A stretch of 64,000 nucleotides of DNA. Source: Streptomyces luomodiensis (GTDB taxonomy: Bacteria; Actinomycetota; Actinomycetes; Streptomycetales; Streptomycetaceae). The stretch covers positions 6,634,001 through 6,698,000 of the forward strand of contig NZ_CP117522.1 of the NCBI RefSeq assembly GCF_031679605.1, written 5' to 3'. The translations under genes and the position numbers were made by a program. Below, piece by piece: positions 1 through 12,108 of this stretch. The notes below the pieces were generated by a model, which saw only the letters and a list, made by a program, of their open reading frames with translations, was not told the origin of the DNA and ran no database searches. Positions within the stretch are counted from its first letter, which is position 1, and the number at the start of each line of letters is the position of its first letter.

Positions 1-726
1 GGCGACTCGGGCTCGATGCTGATCGGGCTGGTGCTGGCGGCGGGCGCCATCTCCATCACCGGTCAGGTCGACCCGGACGCGATGAAGCTGTTCGAGGGGT
101 CGGAGCAGGCCGCGGTGCACGCCACCGTCCCGGTCTACATCCCGCTGCTGCTGCCGCTGACCGTCATCGCGGTGCCGTTCGCCGATCTGGTGCTGGCGAT
201 CGTCCGGCGCACCTGGCGGGGGCAGTCGCCGTTCGCCGCCGACCGGGGCCATCTGCACCACCGGCTGCTGGAGATCGGCCACTCGCACAGCCGGGCCGTG
301 CTGATCATGTACTTCTGGTCCGCGCTGATCGCCTTCGGCGCCGTGGCGTACTCGGTGAACTCGGCCGGTGTGTGGTTCGTGCTCGCGATCGTCGCGCTGA
401 GCGGAGTGGGGCTGGTGCTGTTGCTGCTGCCGCGGTTCACACCACGCGTTCCGCACTGGGCGGAGGCGTTCGTTCCGCCGCGTTACCGCCGGGTCAACCG
501 GACCGGGCGGGCGGCCGGACAGGGTGCCGAGGCGCCCGCGGAGCCCGTGGCGGTCGCGGCCGGCGGACGGTCCGCGTCGCCGGAGCCGGAGCCGGTGCGC
601 TCCGGAATGAGCGGCGGGGCGAGCGGTGCGGCGAATGCCGGTGTGAAGGGCGGGGTGAACGGGGCCACCGCGATCGGTGATCGGTCGCGTTTCAGCCACC
701 GGCGGAGGATCGGAACACCCCAGTAA
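1..726 (+). CDS. Polyprenyl-phosphate GlcNAc-1-phosphate transferase, WecA/TagO type (3' part)
   Basis: The gene starts outside the window and is open from base 1. The first visible residues, GDSGS, are the Mg-binding aspartate motif of the MraY/WecA/TagO family, which moves a sugar-1-phosphate from a UDP-sugar onto a C55 lipid phosphate in the membrane. About 55-65 residues later comes the family's HLHHRL sugar-recognition motif. Several hydrophobic segments are visible, followed by a hydrophilic Gly/Ala-rich tail of about 75 residues that is probably cytoplasmic. The family role is first committed step of a cell-wall glycopolymer. The exact polymer cannot be told from this fragment. It sits directly upstream of the atp operon, as in other streptomycetes. 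Confidence 0.85.
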   Translation, partial: GDSGSMLIGLVLAAGAISITGQVDPDAMKLFEGSEQAAVHATVPVYIPLLLPLTVIAVPFADLVLAIVRRTWRGQSPFAADRGHLHHRLLEIGHSHSRAVLIMYFWSALIAFGAVAYSVNSAGVWFVLAIVALSGVGLVLLLLPRFTPRVPHWAEAFVPPRYRRVNRTGRAAGQGAEAPAEPVAVAAGGRSASPEPEPVRSGMSGGASGAANAGVKGGVNGATAIGDRSRFSHRRRIGTPQ

Positions 727-806
727 ATGCCCTAGAAAAGAGATCGCGGAGAACGCTGGAGATCACGGAACGGCGTCAACGAGATACATGGTCCATAACT
801 CTCCCG

Positions 807-822
807 TGTGACGTGCAGCACA
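807..822. promoter_or_regulatory. CRP-like palindrome 1 ahead of the atp operon
   Basis: TGTGA-N6-GCACA matches 9 of the 10 defined positions of the enterobacterial CRP half-site pair TGTGA-N6-TCACA. It lies 174 bases upstream of the atpI start, in the 269-base gap after the transferase gene. Streptomyces encode a Crp protein. That it binds here is inference. Confidence 0.4.
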
Positions 823-852
823 CCCGGTGGGTAAAGACCTCATCAAATAGTT

Positions 853-868
853 TGTGATACCGTTCACG
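853..868. promoter_or_regulatory. CRP-like palindrome 2 ahead of the atp operon
   Basis: TGTGA-N6-TCACG is a second 9/10 match to TGTGA-N6-TCACA. Its centre is 46 bases downstream of the first site and about 135 bases before the atpI start, inside a locally AT-rich patch that is a likely promoter area. Confidence 0.45.
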
Positions 869-995
869 AAACCCGGTGCTGAGACCCGAGGGGCCGTAGG
901 GCGACGGCTCATCGTCGTGAGGTCTCCTCTGCTCCCGGGGATACGCTCGTCCACGACGAAATCGCTGCTTCCGACACTTGCCGGAGAAACCCTTC

Positions 996-1451
996 ATGCA
1001 GTCCAACGACGCCAGAACACTCCTGAGTTGCGCCGTGCCCACCGCCGTCACCGGCGTGGTCGCGGTCGCTGTCGGTTCTGTGCTCGCGGGGGCCAAGGGA
1101 GCGATCGGCTCGGGGGCCGGCACAGTCGTCGCCGGAGGGGTCATGGCGATGGGGCTGGTTGTGCTGCAGCGCACCGCCAAGTACCTCCCGCATCTGTTCC
1201 AGGCCATGGGTCTGGTGCTCTACATGACCCAGTTCCTGCTGGTCGCGGTCGTGCTCGCGGTGTTCAAGGACACCACCCTCTTCTCCACCAAGGCGTTCGC
1301 CTTCGCACTGCTCGCCGCGACCCTGGTGTGGATCGGCGCACAGACCCGTGCCCATATGAGGGCCAAGATCCTCTACGTGGAGCCGGAAGCCGAGGACGAA
1401 CGCAAGCCCGAGGGGGCGAAGAAGTCCGCTCCCGCCGGGTCCGCGCCGTGA
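996..1451 (+). CDS. atpI: ATP synthase-associated membrane protein AtpI
   Basis: A 151-residue protein with four hydrophobic segments (roughly residues 9-30, 37-55, 65-88 and 98-115) and a charged C-terminal tail. Its position as first gene before atpB, and its size and topology, fit AtpI, a poorly conserved protein thought to help assemble the c-ring. An ATG at 978 is also in frame, but the ATG at 996 is preferred because a GGAG lies about 10 bases upstream. A 264-base gap separates it from atpB, longer than any other spacing in the operon, so atpB may also have its own promoter. Sequence conservation alone would not identify this gene. Confidence 0.75.
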   Translation: MQSNDARTLLSCAVPTAVTGVVAVAVGSVLAGAKGAIGSGAGTVVAGGVMAMGLVVLQRTAKYLPHLFQAMGLVLYMTQFLLVAVVLAVFKDTTLFSTKAFAFALLAATLVWIGAQTRAHMRAKILYVEPEAEDERKPEGAKKSAPAGSAP

Positions 1452-1715
1452 GAAGTAGGGCCGGTATAAGGGCATGTGCGCTCACCTGCTATCGTCCGGT
1501 TCCATCTGAGGCGCAGCGGGCGCAGGTAGCCGAACCCCCGATATTCCCGGGATGGAATCGGCGGCCCATGCAGCTGATGCCCGACATACCACTCGGCCAC
1601 GTGCCGACCAGCCGCCCCCACATCCGTAAGACCAGTCCAGTGCCGTTCCGTGGCCGTGTGCCGCGCCGACACAACGAGGTTGCCGTACCCATGCGCCACG
1701 CTGAAGGAGCTCGCG

Positions 1716-2838
<1,123 letters not shown>

Positions 2839-2879
2839 TCGACGCTTACTGACTGTCCTTTTCGACGAAAGGCACTGAT

Positions 2880-3443
2880 GTGAACGCCCTGGTACAGGTG
2901 GCGGCCGAGGAAAGCGAGAACCCCCTCGTTCCGCCAGTCCCGGAGCTGGTCATCGGCCTGATCGCCTTTGCCATCGTCTTCTTCTTCCTCGCCAAGAAGC
3001 TCCTCCCGAACATCAACCGGGTCCTGGAGGAGCGCCGCGAGGCGATCGAGGGCGGTATGGAGAAGGCCGAGGCCACTCAGGCCGAAGCCCAGCAGGTCCT
3101 CGAGGACTACCGAGCCCAGCTCGCCGACGCCCGTCACGAGGCCGCGCGACTGCGCCAGGAGGCGCAGGAGCAGGGCGCCGCGCTCATCGCCGAGATGCGC
3201 GCGGAGGGGCAGCGGCAGCGTGAGGAGATCATCGCCGCCGGTCACGCCCAGATCGAGGCCGACCGCAAGCAGGCCGCTCAGACCCTGCGCCAGGACGTGG
3301 GCAGGCTCGCCACCGACCTGGCCGGCCGGATCGTCGGTGAGTCGCTCGAGGACGTGGCCCGGCAGAGCCGCACCATCGACCGGTTCCTCGACGAACTCGA
3401 GGCGAAGGCGGCCGACGGTTCGAAGGCCGAGGCCGGCCGATGA
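2880..3443 (+). CDS. atpF: F1Fo ATP synthase subunit b
   Basis: A 187-residue peripheral-stalk subunit: one N-terminal membrane helix (about residues 21-41, ending FFLAKK) and then a long, highly charged coiled coil (Glu/Arg/Gln/Ala-rich) to the C-terminus that reaches subunit delta. The start is GTG at 2880. The stop codon overlaps the atpH start as ATGA, so the two are translationally coupled. There is one b gene and no b' gene. It is not fused to delta as in mycobacteria. Confidence 0.96.
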   Translation: MNALVQVAAEESENPLVPPVPELVIGLIAFAIVFFFLAKKLLPNINRVLEERREAIEGGMEKAEATQAEAQQVLEDYRAQLADARHEAARLRQEAQEQGAALIAEMRAEGQRQREEIIAAGHAQIEADRKQAAQTLRQDVGRLATDLAGRIVGESLEDVARQSRTIDRFLDELEAKAADGSKAEAGR

Positions 3444-4255
3444 ATGGAGCGAGCCGGGAGGCACTGGCAGCCGCGCGCGAAAGCTTCGACGCCCTGACGG
3501 ACAACACCGCCGTCGACGCGACGAAGCTCGCCGATGAGCTGGCCGCCGTCACCGCGCTGCTCGACCGCGAGGTCTCGCTGCGCCGGGTCCTCACCGACCC
3601 GGCGCAGCCCGGCGAGGCCAAGGCCGAGCTGGCCGCGCGGGTGCTGGGCGGACAGGTCGGCGGCGAGACCCTCGACCTGGTCTCCGGCCTGGTCCGGTCC
3701 CGCTGGTCGCGCTCGCGCGATCTGGTGGACGGGCTCGAGGAGCTGGCCAGCGCCGCCGACCTGGTGGCGGCCGAGCGGGCCGGCACCCTCGACAGCGTCG
3801 AGGACGAGCTGTTCCGGTTCGGCCGGATCGTCTCCTCCTCGTCCGAGCTGCGCGGCGCCCTCACCGACCGGCGCGCGAGCGTCACGGCCAAGACCGGCCT
3901 GGTCCGTGAGCTGCTCGGCGGCCGGGCCGACCAGGTGACCGAGCGGCTGGTGATCCGTCTGGTGACCCACCCGCGGGGTCGTAGCCTGGAGGCGGGTCTC
4001 GACGAGCTGTCCAAGCTCGCGGCGGCGCGCCGGGACCGTACGGTCGCGGTCGTCACCTCCGCGGTGCCGCTCAGCGACCGCCAGAAGCAGCGGCTCGGCG
4101 AGGCGCTGGGGAAGCTGTACGGACGCAACGTGCACCTCAATCTCGACGTGGACCCCGAGGTCGTCGGCGGGATCGCGGTGCGCATCGGCGACGAGGTCAT
4201 CAACGGGACCATCGCGGACCGCCTCGACGAGGCGACCCGGCGGATGGCCGGCTGA
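3440..4255 (+). CDS. atpH: F1 ATP synthase subunit delta
   Basis: A 271-residue delta subunit linking the top of F1 to the b stalk. It is about 90 residues longer than the E. coli protein, which is usual for actinobacteria. The C-terminal part carries the family's conserved [15 protein letters not shown] segment, and [11 protein letters not shown] near the end. The start overlaps the atpF stop by four bases. A 89-base gap follows before atpA. Confidence 0.95.
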   Translation: MNGASREALAAARESFDALTDNTAVDATKLADELAAVTALLDREVSLRRVLTDPAQPGEAKAELAARVLGGQVGGETLDLVSGLVRSRWSRSRDLVDGLEELASAADLVAAERAGTLDSVEDELFRFGRIVSSSSELRGALTDRRASVTAKTGLVRELLGGRADQVTERLVIRLVTHPRGRSLEAGLDELSKLAAARRDRTVAVVTSAVPLSDRQKQRLGEALGKLYGRNVHLNLDVDPEVVGGIAVRIGDEVINGTIADRLDEATRRMAG

Positions 4256-4344
4256 CACAGCCACCAACTCAACAAGCATGTAAGCGGCCCGAGTTGGGCC
4301 GTAGTCAGATACTTCGGGCCCAACAAGGAGAGCAGGGAACCCAG

Positions 4345-5916
4345 ATGGCGGAGCTCACGATCCGGCCGGAGGAGATCCGGGACGCACTGGAGAACTTTGT
4401 CCAGGCGTACAAGCCGGACGCGGCCTCGCGCGAGGAGGTCGGTACGGTCAGCGTTGCCGGCGACGGCATCGCGAAGGTCGAGGGTCTTCCCTCGGCCATG
4501 GCGAACGAACTGCTGAAGTTCGAGGACGGCACCCTCGGCCTCGCCCTCAACCTCGAGGAGCGCGAGATCGGTGCGGTCGTCCTCGGTGAGTTCAGCGGCA
4601 TCGAGGAGGGCCAGCAGGTGCACCGCACCGGCGAGGTCCTCTCGGTCGCCGTCGGCGAGGGCTACCTCGGCCGCGTGGTCGACCCGCTGGGTGCCCCGAT
4701 CGACGGCCTCGGCGAGATCGAGACCGACGGCCGCCGCGCCCTCGAACTGCAGGCCCCCACGGTCATGCAGCGCAAGTCGGTGCACGAGCCGATGGAGACC
4801 GGCTACAAGGCCGTCGACGCGATGACCCCGATCGGCCGCGGCCAGCGCCAGCTGATCATCGGCGACCGGCAGACCGGCAAGACCGCGCTGTGCGTCGACA
4901 CGATCATCAACCAGCGTGACAACTGGCGCTCCGGCGACCCGAAGAAGCAGGTCCGCTGCATCTACGTCGCCATCGGCCAGAAGGGCTCCACCATCGCCGG
5001 CGTGCGCGCCGCGCTGGAGGAGGCCGGCGCCCTGGAGTACACCACGATCGTCGCCGCCCCGGCGTCGGACCCGGCGGGCTTCAAGTACCTCGCCCCCTAC
5101 ACCGGCTCGGCCATCGGCCAGCACTGGATGTACCAGGGCAAGCACGTCCTGATCGTCTTCGACGACCTGTCCAAGCAGGCCGACGCCTACCGCGCCGTCT
5201 CCCTGCTGCTGCGCCGCCCGCCGGGCCGTGAGGCCTACCCGGGCGACGTCTTCTACCTGCACTCCCGGCTGCTGGAGCGCTGCGCCAAGCTCTCCGACGA
5301 GATGGGCTCCGGTTCGATGACCGGTCTGCCGATCGTCGAGACCAAGGCCAACGACGTGTCGGCGTTCATCCCGACCAACGTCATCTCCATCACCGACGGT
5401 CAGTGCTTCCTGGAGTCCGACCTGTTCAACGCCGGTCAGCGGCCGGCCCTGAACGTCGGTATCTCGGTCTCCCGAGTCGGTGGTTCCGCTCAGCACAAGG
5501 CGATGCGCCAGGTCTCCGGCCGGCTCCGCGTGGACCTCGCCCAGTACCGCGAGCTCGAGGCGTTCGCCGCCTTCGGCTCGGACCTGGACGCGGCCTCCAA
5601 GGCGTCGCTGGAGCGCGGTGCGCGCATGGTCGAGCTGCTGAAGCAGTCGCAGTACGCCCCGTTCTCCACCGAGGACGAGATCGTGTCCATCTGGGCCGGC
5701 ACCACGGGCAAGATGGACGACGTGCCGGTCGAGGACATCCGCCGCTTCGAGCGGGAGCTGCTGGACTACCTGCACCGTGACCAGAAGGGCCTGCTGACCA
5801 GCATCGTCGAGGGCGGCAAGATGTCCGACGACACGATCCAGGCGCTGAGCGAGGCCGTCGACTCCTTCAAGCGGCAGTTCGAGACCTCGGGCGGCAAGCT
5901 GCTGGGCGAGGACTGA
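4345..5916 (+). CDS. atpA: F1 ATP synthase subunit alpha
   Basis: A 523-residue non-catalytic nucleotide-binding subunit. The Walker A motif GDRQTGKT is at residues 173-180 and the alpha signature [17 protein letters not shown] is present near residue 373. The ATG at 4345 ([11 protein letters not shown]) is chosen over an in-frame ATG at 4294 because the protein then begins where streptomycete AtpA begins, and an AAGGAG lies upstream. atpG follows after 4 bases. Confidence 0.98.
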   Translation: MAELTIRPEEIRDALENFVQAYKPDAASREEVGTVSVAGDGIAKVEGLPSAMANELLKFEDGTLGLALNLEEREIGAVVLGEFSGIEEGQQVHRTGEVLSVAVGEGYLGRVVDPLGAPIDGLGEIETDGRRALELQAPTVMQRKSVHEPMETGYKAVDAMTPIGRGQRQLIIGDRQTGKTALCVDTIINQRDNWRSGDPKKQVRCIYVAIGQKGSTIAGVRAALEEAGALEYTTIVAAPASDPAGFKYLAPYTGSAIGQHWMYQGKHVLIVFDDLSKQADAYRAVSLLLRRPPGREAYPGDVFYLHSRLLERCAKLSDEMGSGSMTGLPIVETKANDVSAFIPTNVISITDGQCFLESDLFNAGQRPALNVGISVSRVGGSAQHKAMRQVSGRLRVDLAQYRELEAFAAFGSDLDAASKASLERGARMVELLKQSQYAPFSTEDEIVSIWAGTTGKMDDVPVEDIRRFERELLDYLHRDQKGLLTSIVEGGKMSDDTIQALSEAVDSFKRQFETSGGKLLGED

Positions 5917-5920
5917 GCCC

Positions 5921-8295
<2,375 letters not shown>

Positions 8296-8309
8296 GCCCC
8301 ATGGCTCCG

Positions 8310-8341
8310 GGAGAGGGGTGGGCCCGGTCCCACCCCTCTCC
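8310..8341 (+). terminator. Intercistronic hairpin between atpD and atpC
   Basis: A perfect 13-bp stem (8310-8322 pairing with 8329-8341) closes a 6-base loop. No T-run follows, which is usual in streptomycete terminators. It may partly terminate transcription, or protect the atpD 3' end, and so lower expression of atpC. Confidence 0.7.
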
Positions 8342-8406
8342 ATACGCCCGTTATTCTGTGACGAAAGCCCTGCCCGACCCGGCAGGGGGAGACCCGAGGA
8401 GCCACG

Positions 8407-8784
8407 TTGGCTGCTGAGCTGCACGTCGAGCTGGTCGCGGCGGACCGTAGTGTCTGGTCCGGTGCGGCCACCTTGGTCATCGCGCGCACCACATCGGGTG
8501 ACATCGGCGTCATGCCCGGCCACCAGCCGCTGCTCGGTGTGCTGGAGTCCGGCCCGGTGACCATCCGTTCGGTCGACGGCGGAACGGTCGTGGCCGCGGT
8601 GCACGGTGGATTCATCTCGTTCGCGGACGACAAGCTCTCACTGCTGGCCGAGGTCGCGGAGCTGTCCGACGAAATCGATGTCAAGCGCGCGGAGCGGGCG
8701 CTGGAGCGTGCCAAGTCGGAGGCGGACGCCGCCGCCGAGCGGCGCGCCGACGTCCGGCTGCGTGCGGTGGCGGGAGCGCACTGA
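8407..8784 (+). CDS. atpC: F1 ATP synthase subunit epsilon
   Basis: A 125-residue subunit with an N-terminal beta sandwich (LHVELVAADRSVWSG, then IGVMPGHQPLLGVL with the typical MPGH motif) and a C-terminal Ala/Glu/Arg-rich helical hairpin that regulates ATP hydrolysis. Translation starts at a rare TTG, supported by GAGGAG 6 bases upstream and by the match of the N-terminus to the family. It is the last gene of the operon. Confidence 0.95.
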   Translation: MAAELHVELVAADRSVWSGAATLVIARTTSGDIGVMPGHQPLLGVLESGPVTIRSVDGGTVVAAVHGGFISFADDKLSLLAEVAELSDEIDVKRAERALERAKSEADAAAERRADVRLRAVAGAH

Positions 8785-8800
8785 GCCTGTCACGTACGGT

Positions 8801-8880
8801 CGGAAAACCTCAGCCGCGGACCTCGCTGGAGCTCCCCTTCAGCGGTCCGCGGCTGAGGCGATGCAGGTGCGGTTTTTCCG
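8801..8880 (+). terminator. Terminator hairpin at the end of the atp operon
   Basis: A perfect 15-bp stem (8808-8822 with 8844-8858) sits in a larger structure. Outer bases CGGAAAACC (8801-8809) can also pair with GGTTTTTCCG (8871-8880), leaving a bulge on the 3' side. The 3' outer arm supplies a short T-run. It lies 16 bases after atpC, with the next gene beginning just downstream. Confidence 0.75.
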
Positions 8881-8904
8881 GATGACGCGAGGAGGTCGGT
8901 GAAG

Positions 8905-9354
8905 ATGGTCCTCGCTCTGCTTGTGGGCGGCGTGGTCGTCGCGCTGGTGGTGGTGGGACTCTTCGTCTTCGGTCTCCGGCGGCGGCTGATCCAGCGGTCC
9001 GGCGGAACCTTCGACTGCTCCCTGCGCTGGGATCCCCCCGCGAGCGAACCCGAGCCCAGCGGCAAGGGGTGGGTGTACGGGGTCGCCCGCTACAACGGTG
9101 ACCGCATCGAGTGGTTCCGGGTCTTCTCCTACGCGCCCCGGCCCCGGCGGCTGCTGGAGCGCGCCTCGATCGAGGTGCTGGAGCGGCGCACCCCCAAGGG
9201 CGAGGAAGAGCTGGCGCTGCTCTCCGACGCGGTGGTGCTCGCCTGCCGGCACAACGGCAACCGGCTGGAACTGGCCATGAGCGAGGACGCGCTGACCGGC
9301 TTTCTGGCCTGGCTGGAGGCCGCGCCCCCGGGCCAGCGCGTCAACGTCGCGTAG
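8905..9354 (+). CDS. DUF2550 membrane-anchored protein
   Basis: A protein of about 149 residues: one N-terminal transmembrane helix (about residues 2-22, Val/Leu-rich, followed by GLRRRL), then a soluble domain with the DUF2550 pattern (FDCSLRWD, then GWVYGVARYNGDRIEWFRVFS). The domain is thought to be pleckstrin-like and its function is unknown. In-frame GTG at 8899 would leave only 3 bases after GAGGAGG, so ATG at 8905, with 9 bases, is preferred. The family is conserved just downstream of atpC in streptomycetes. It is convergent with the next gene. Confidence 0.8.
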   Translation: MVLALLVGGVVVALVVVGLFVFGLRRRLIQRSGGTFDCSLRWDPPASEPEPSGKGWVYGVARYNGDRIEWFRVFSYAPRPRRLLERASIEVLERRTPKGEEELALLSDAVVLACRHNGNRLELAMSEDALTGFLAWLEAAPPGQRVNVA

Positions 9355-9386
9355 CGCTGTCGCCCGTTCGGCCGTCTCCGCTTCCG

Positions 9387-10103
9387 CTACCTCACCTTGA
9401 GTTCCTGGGCCAGCACCGCGGCCTGCACCCGGCTGCGCAGCTCCAGCTTGTTCAGCAGCCGGCTGACATGCGTCTTCACCGTCGCCTCCGCCATGGTCAG
9501 CCGCGCCGCGATCTGCGCGTTCGACAGCCCCTGACCGAGACAGGCCAGCACCTCCCGCTCCCGCCGGGTGAGCGTGGCGAGCACCGAGGGATCGGGCGCG
9601 GTGGGGGAGGGGGCCGGCTGGGGCCGGGCGAACTCCGCGATCAGCCGGCGGGTGACCGCCGGGGCGATCAGCCCCTCGCCGCGCCCCACCGTACGGACCG
9701 CCTCGATCAGGTGGCTCGCCTCGCTATCCTTGAGCAAGAACCCGGCGGCGCCCGCGCGCAGCGCCCCGAAGACGTACTCGTCGAGGTCGAAGGTGGTCAG
9801 CACCAGCACATCGGCGAGCTGTTCGGCGACCACCTGGCGGGTGGCCGACACCCCGTCCAGCCGTGGCATCTGGACGTCCATCAGCACCACGTCGGGGCGG
9901 AGCGCACGGGCCATCGCCACCGCCTGGAGGCCGTCGGCCGCCTCGCCGACCACCTCGATATCGGAAGCGGACCGCAGGATCAGCACCAGCCCGGAGCGCA
10001 CCGCGGCCTGGTCCTCGGCGACCAGCACCCGGAGGGGCGCGGACGCGGTGCCGGCGGGCGGGGTGGAAGGGATCACGGCGGCTCCTGTTCGCGAGACGGT
10101 CAT
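9387..10103 (-). CDS. NarL/LuxR-family response regulator
   Basis: A 238-residue protein. The receiver domain spans residues 24-140, with acidic pocket Glu30-Asp31, phosphoacceptor Asp76 in VVLMDVQMP, the switch Thr in LTTF, and Lys in LLKD. A LuxR-type helix-turn-helix spans residues 172-232 (LTRREREVLACLGQGLSNAQIAARL, then VKTHVSRLLNKL). Its start overlaps the upstream kinase stop by four bases (ATGA), so the two form a two-component pair. It presumably activates transcription when phosphorylated. The signal and targets are unknown. Confidence 0.93.
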   Translation of the reverse strand: MTVSRTGAAVIPSTPPAGTASAPLRVLVAEDQAAVRSGLVLILRSASDIEVVGEAADGLQAVAMARALRPDVVLMDVQMPRLDGVSATRQVVAEQLADVLVLTTFDLDEYVFGALRAGAAGFLLKDSEASHLIEAVRTVGRGEGLIAPAVTRRLIAEFARPQPAPSPTAPDPSVLATLTRREREVLACLGQGLSNAQIAARLTMAEATVKTHVSRLLNKLELRSRVQAAVLAQELKVR

Positions 10104-11314
10104 GACGGACGCTGAGCGCTCTCCTCGCCCAGCGGCAGCGCGGCCCGCACCCGCCACACCGTGCCCCCGGGCGCGGTGACGGGTCCGGCGTCGAGGGTGC
10201 CGCCGAGCAGGGTCACCCGCTCGCGCATCCCGATCAGCCCGGTGCCGGAGCCGGGTGCCCGGGGGCCGGAGCGGTCGCCGTACGGGCTGACCACGCTGAC
10301 CTCGAGCGGACCGTCCGCGCGATGCGCCAGCGTCACGTCCACCCGGCCGGGTGCGGCGTGCTTGAGGGCGTTGGTGAGCGACTCCTGGACGACGCGGTAC
10401 GCGGCGAGTTCGACCGGGGCGGGCAGCGGGGCGGCGCCGTTCGGCCGCTCGTCGCACAGGACGATGTCCTGACCGCCGGAGCGGGCCGTGCTGCGGGCCT
10501 GCTCCAGCAGGGTGTCGAGCGCGTCCAGCGTGGAGGTGGCGGTCGGTTCCGCCGTCTCCCCGGGGTCCCGCAGCAGCCTGATGAGCCGGCGCATCTCGGC
10601 CAGGCCCCGCACGCTGTTCTCCCGGATGACGCCGAGCGCCTCGTCGGTCGCGGCGGGGTCCTTCAGGGAGAGCGCGGCGGCGGAGTGGATGGCGATGGCC
10701 GAGAGGTGGTTGGCCACCATGTCGTGGAGTTCGCGCGCCATCCGGGCCCGCTCGGAGACCACCGCCTCCCGCCGCTCCAACTCGGCCAGCAGGGCGATGC
10801 GTTCCGCCTCCAGACGGGCGGCCGCGGCCTGCTCACGGTGGTTGCGGACCACGGATCCGGTCCAGGCCGGGGAGAGGGTGAGCAGTGCGACGAACGCGCC
10901 GAGCAGCAGCCACTGGGGGTCGCGGAGGACGGCCAGTGGCACCACGGTCGCCAGCGCCGTGACCAGCCAGCAGATCCGGTGCAGGCGCCGGGCGGCCACG
11001 GGGCCGGAGTACAGGACGGCCGCGTAGATCAGGTCGGTGTACATCAGCAGCGTCGGGGCCAGCCCGCCGCTGATGATGTCCATGACGATCGCGGCGGTTC
11101 CCACGCCCAGCGCGATGAGCGGGGCCACCCGCCGCAGCACTTCGGCCGCCGAGACCACGGCCAGTCCGATCAGCCCCAGCCACCGGGGCGCGTCGAAGAA
11201 CGACGGGTTGTTGTGCAGCCCCGCCACCCACATCAGCACACCGCCGAGCAGTCCGCCGAGGGCGATCAGTACATCGTGCCGGTGGGGGCGCGCGAGAGGG
11301 GGACGGGACGGCAT
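10100..11314 (-). CDS. NarL-type (HisKA_3) sensor histidine kinase
   Basis: A 404-residue kinase with an N-terminal membrane domain of four to five hydrophobic segments (about residues 14-155) and almost no extracytoplasmic loop, which suggests sensing inside the membrane. The dimerisation/phosphotransfer segment has ELHDMVANHLS with His197. The C-terminal ATPase has an N-box-like VVQESLTNALKHA, and GSGTGLIGMRERV as the G-box. The ATG at 11314 is chosen. Upstream frame continues but lacks membrane character. It is transcribed with the regulator at 9387-10103. A + strand gene begins divergently about 150 bases away. Confidence 0.92.
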   Translation of the reverse strand: MPSRPPLARPHRHDVLIALGGLLGGVLMWVAGLHNNPSFFDAPRWLGLIGLAVVSAAEVLRRVAPLIALGVGTAAIVMDIISGGLAPTLLMYTDLIYAAVLYSGPVAARRLHRICWLVTALATVVPLAVLRDPQWLLLGAFVALLTLSPAWTGSVVRNHREQAAAARLEAERIALLAELERREAVVSERARMARELHDMVANHLSAIAIHSAAALSLKDPAATDEALGVIRENSVRGLAEMRRLIRLLRDPGETAEPTATSTLDALDTLLEQARSTARSGGQDIVLCDERPNGAAPLPAPVELAAYRVVQESLTNALKHAAPGRVDVTLAHRADGPLEVSVVSPYGDRSGPRAPGSGTGLIGMRERVTLLGGTLDAGPVTAPGGTVWRVRAALPLGEESAQRPS

Positions 11315-11464
11315 GGCCTCATCACACCACGCGGTGTGCCCGGGGAGCCTCCCCCTTGGGGCCGGGCCCACCGGGCGGCGGCGTACATCGAAGGATGCAG
11401 TCGGGTTTCGTCGCCGCCGACGAGGCGGGCGCCCCGACCGCCGGGGGAGGGTGGGGGGACGAGG

Positions 11465-12037
11465 GTGGAGCGAGAGGGGAACACCGTGGTTGTCGCGCTG
11501 ATCGTCGCCTGTGAGGCCGGCTTCTGGGTACTGCTGGCCATCGGGCTGGCGCTGCGGTACGTGGCGAAGAAGCCGAAGGCGAGCACCGCGGTGCTGCTGT
11601 GCGAACCGCTGCTGGAGCTGGTGCTGTTCGTGACGACCGTGATCGACCTGAGGAACGGCGCCCAACCGGACGGGAAGCACGGTCTCGCCGCCGTCTACAT
11701 CGGCTACTCGGCCGCGCTCGGCCATCGGACCATCCGCTGGGTCGACGCCCGGGTGGCCCACCGCTTCTTCGACGGGCCGCCGCCGGTGAAGCCGCCGAAG
11801 TACGGCATGGCGCGTACGGTCCACGAGTGGAAGACCGCCGCCCGCTGGGTGCTGGCCGCGGTCATCGCCATCGCGCTGCTCCAGGGCGCGATCTGGTACG
11901 TCGGCGACGACGACCGGATCGGCTCGCTGCGCGACTGGCAGCAGAGGATGCTGTTCCTGATCGGCATCAACCTGGTCATCGCACTCAGCTACACGCTCTT
12001 CCCCAAGCGGGAGCGCTCGGCCTCGCACGCCCGCTAG
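11465..12037 (+). CDS. Conserved integral membrane protein, unknown function
   Basis: A 190-residue protein with four predicted membrane segments (near residues 8-30, 38-55, 115-140 and 155-175) and a basic C-terminus (KRERS). Two in-frame GTG starts are possible: 11465, used here, and 11486, which has GAGGGG about 7 bases upstream and may be the true one. I do not recognise a domain. It lies divergent from the NarL-type kinase and convergent with the adenosyltransferase gene. Confidence 0.7.
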   Translation: MEREGNTVVVALIVACEAGFWVLLAIGLALRYVAKKPKASTAVLLCEPLLELVLFVTTVIDLRNGAQPDGKHGLAAVYIGYSAALGHRTIRWVDARVAHRFFDGPPPVKPPKYGMARTVHEWKTAARWVLAAVIAIALLQGAIWYVGDDDRIGSLRDWQQRMLFLIGINLVIALSYTLFPKRERSASHAR

Positions 12038-12063
12038 AGCCGTTTTCTTCCCCCCGGCCCCGG

Positions 12064-12087
12064 CCCCGGCGATACGCGGCGCCGGGG
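12064..12087. terminator. Bidirectional terminator between convergent genes
   Basis: An 8-bp perfect GC stem (12064-12071 with 12080-12087) and an 8-base loop, in the 71-base space between the two convergent stop codons. It can serve both strands. Confidence 0.5.
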
Positions 12088-12108
12088 CGTAAGGGGTTCC
12101 GGGAGGGC

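Noticed and set aside
2880..4255. Possible b-delta fusion subunit as in mycobacteria
   Set aside because: Separate frames with an ATGA overlap encode b and delta.
11465..12037. Sensor partner for the adjacent NarL-type kinase
   Set aside because: The four-helix protein has no sensory domain signature; adjacency alone is not enough.
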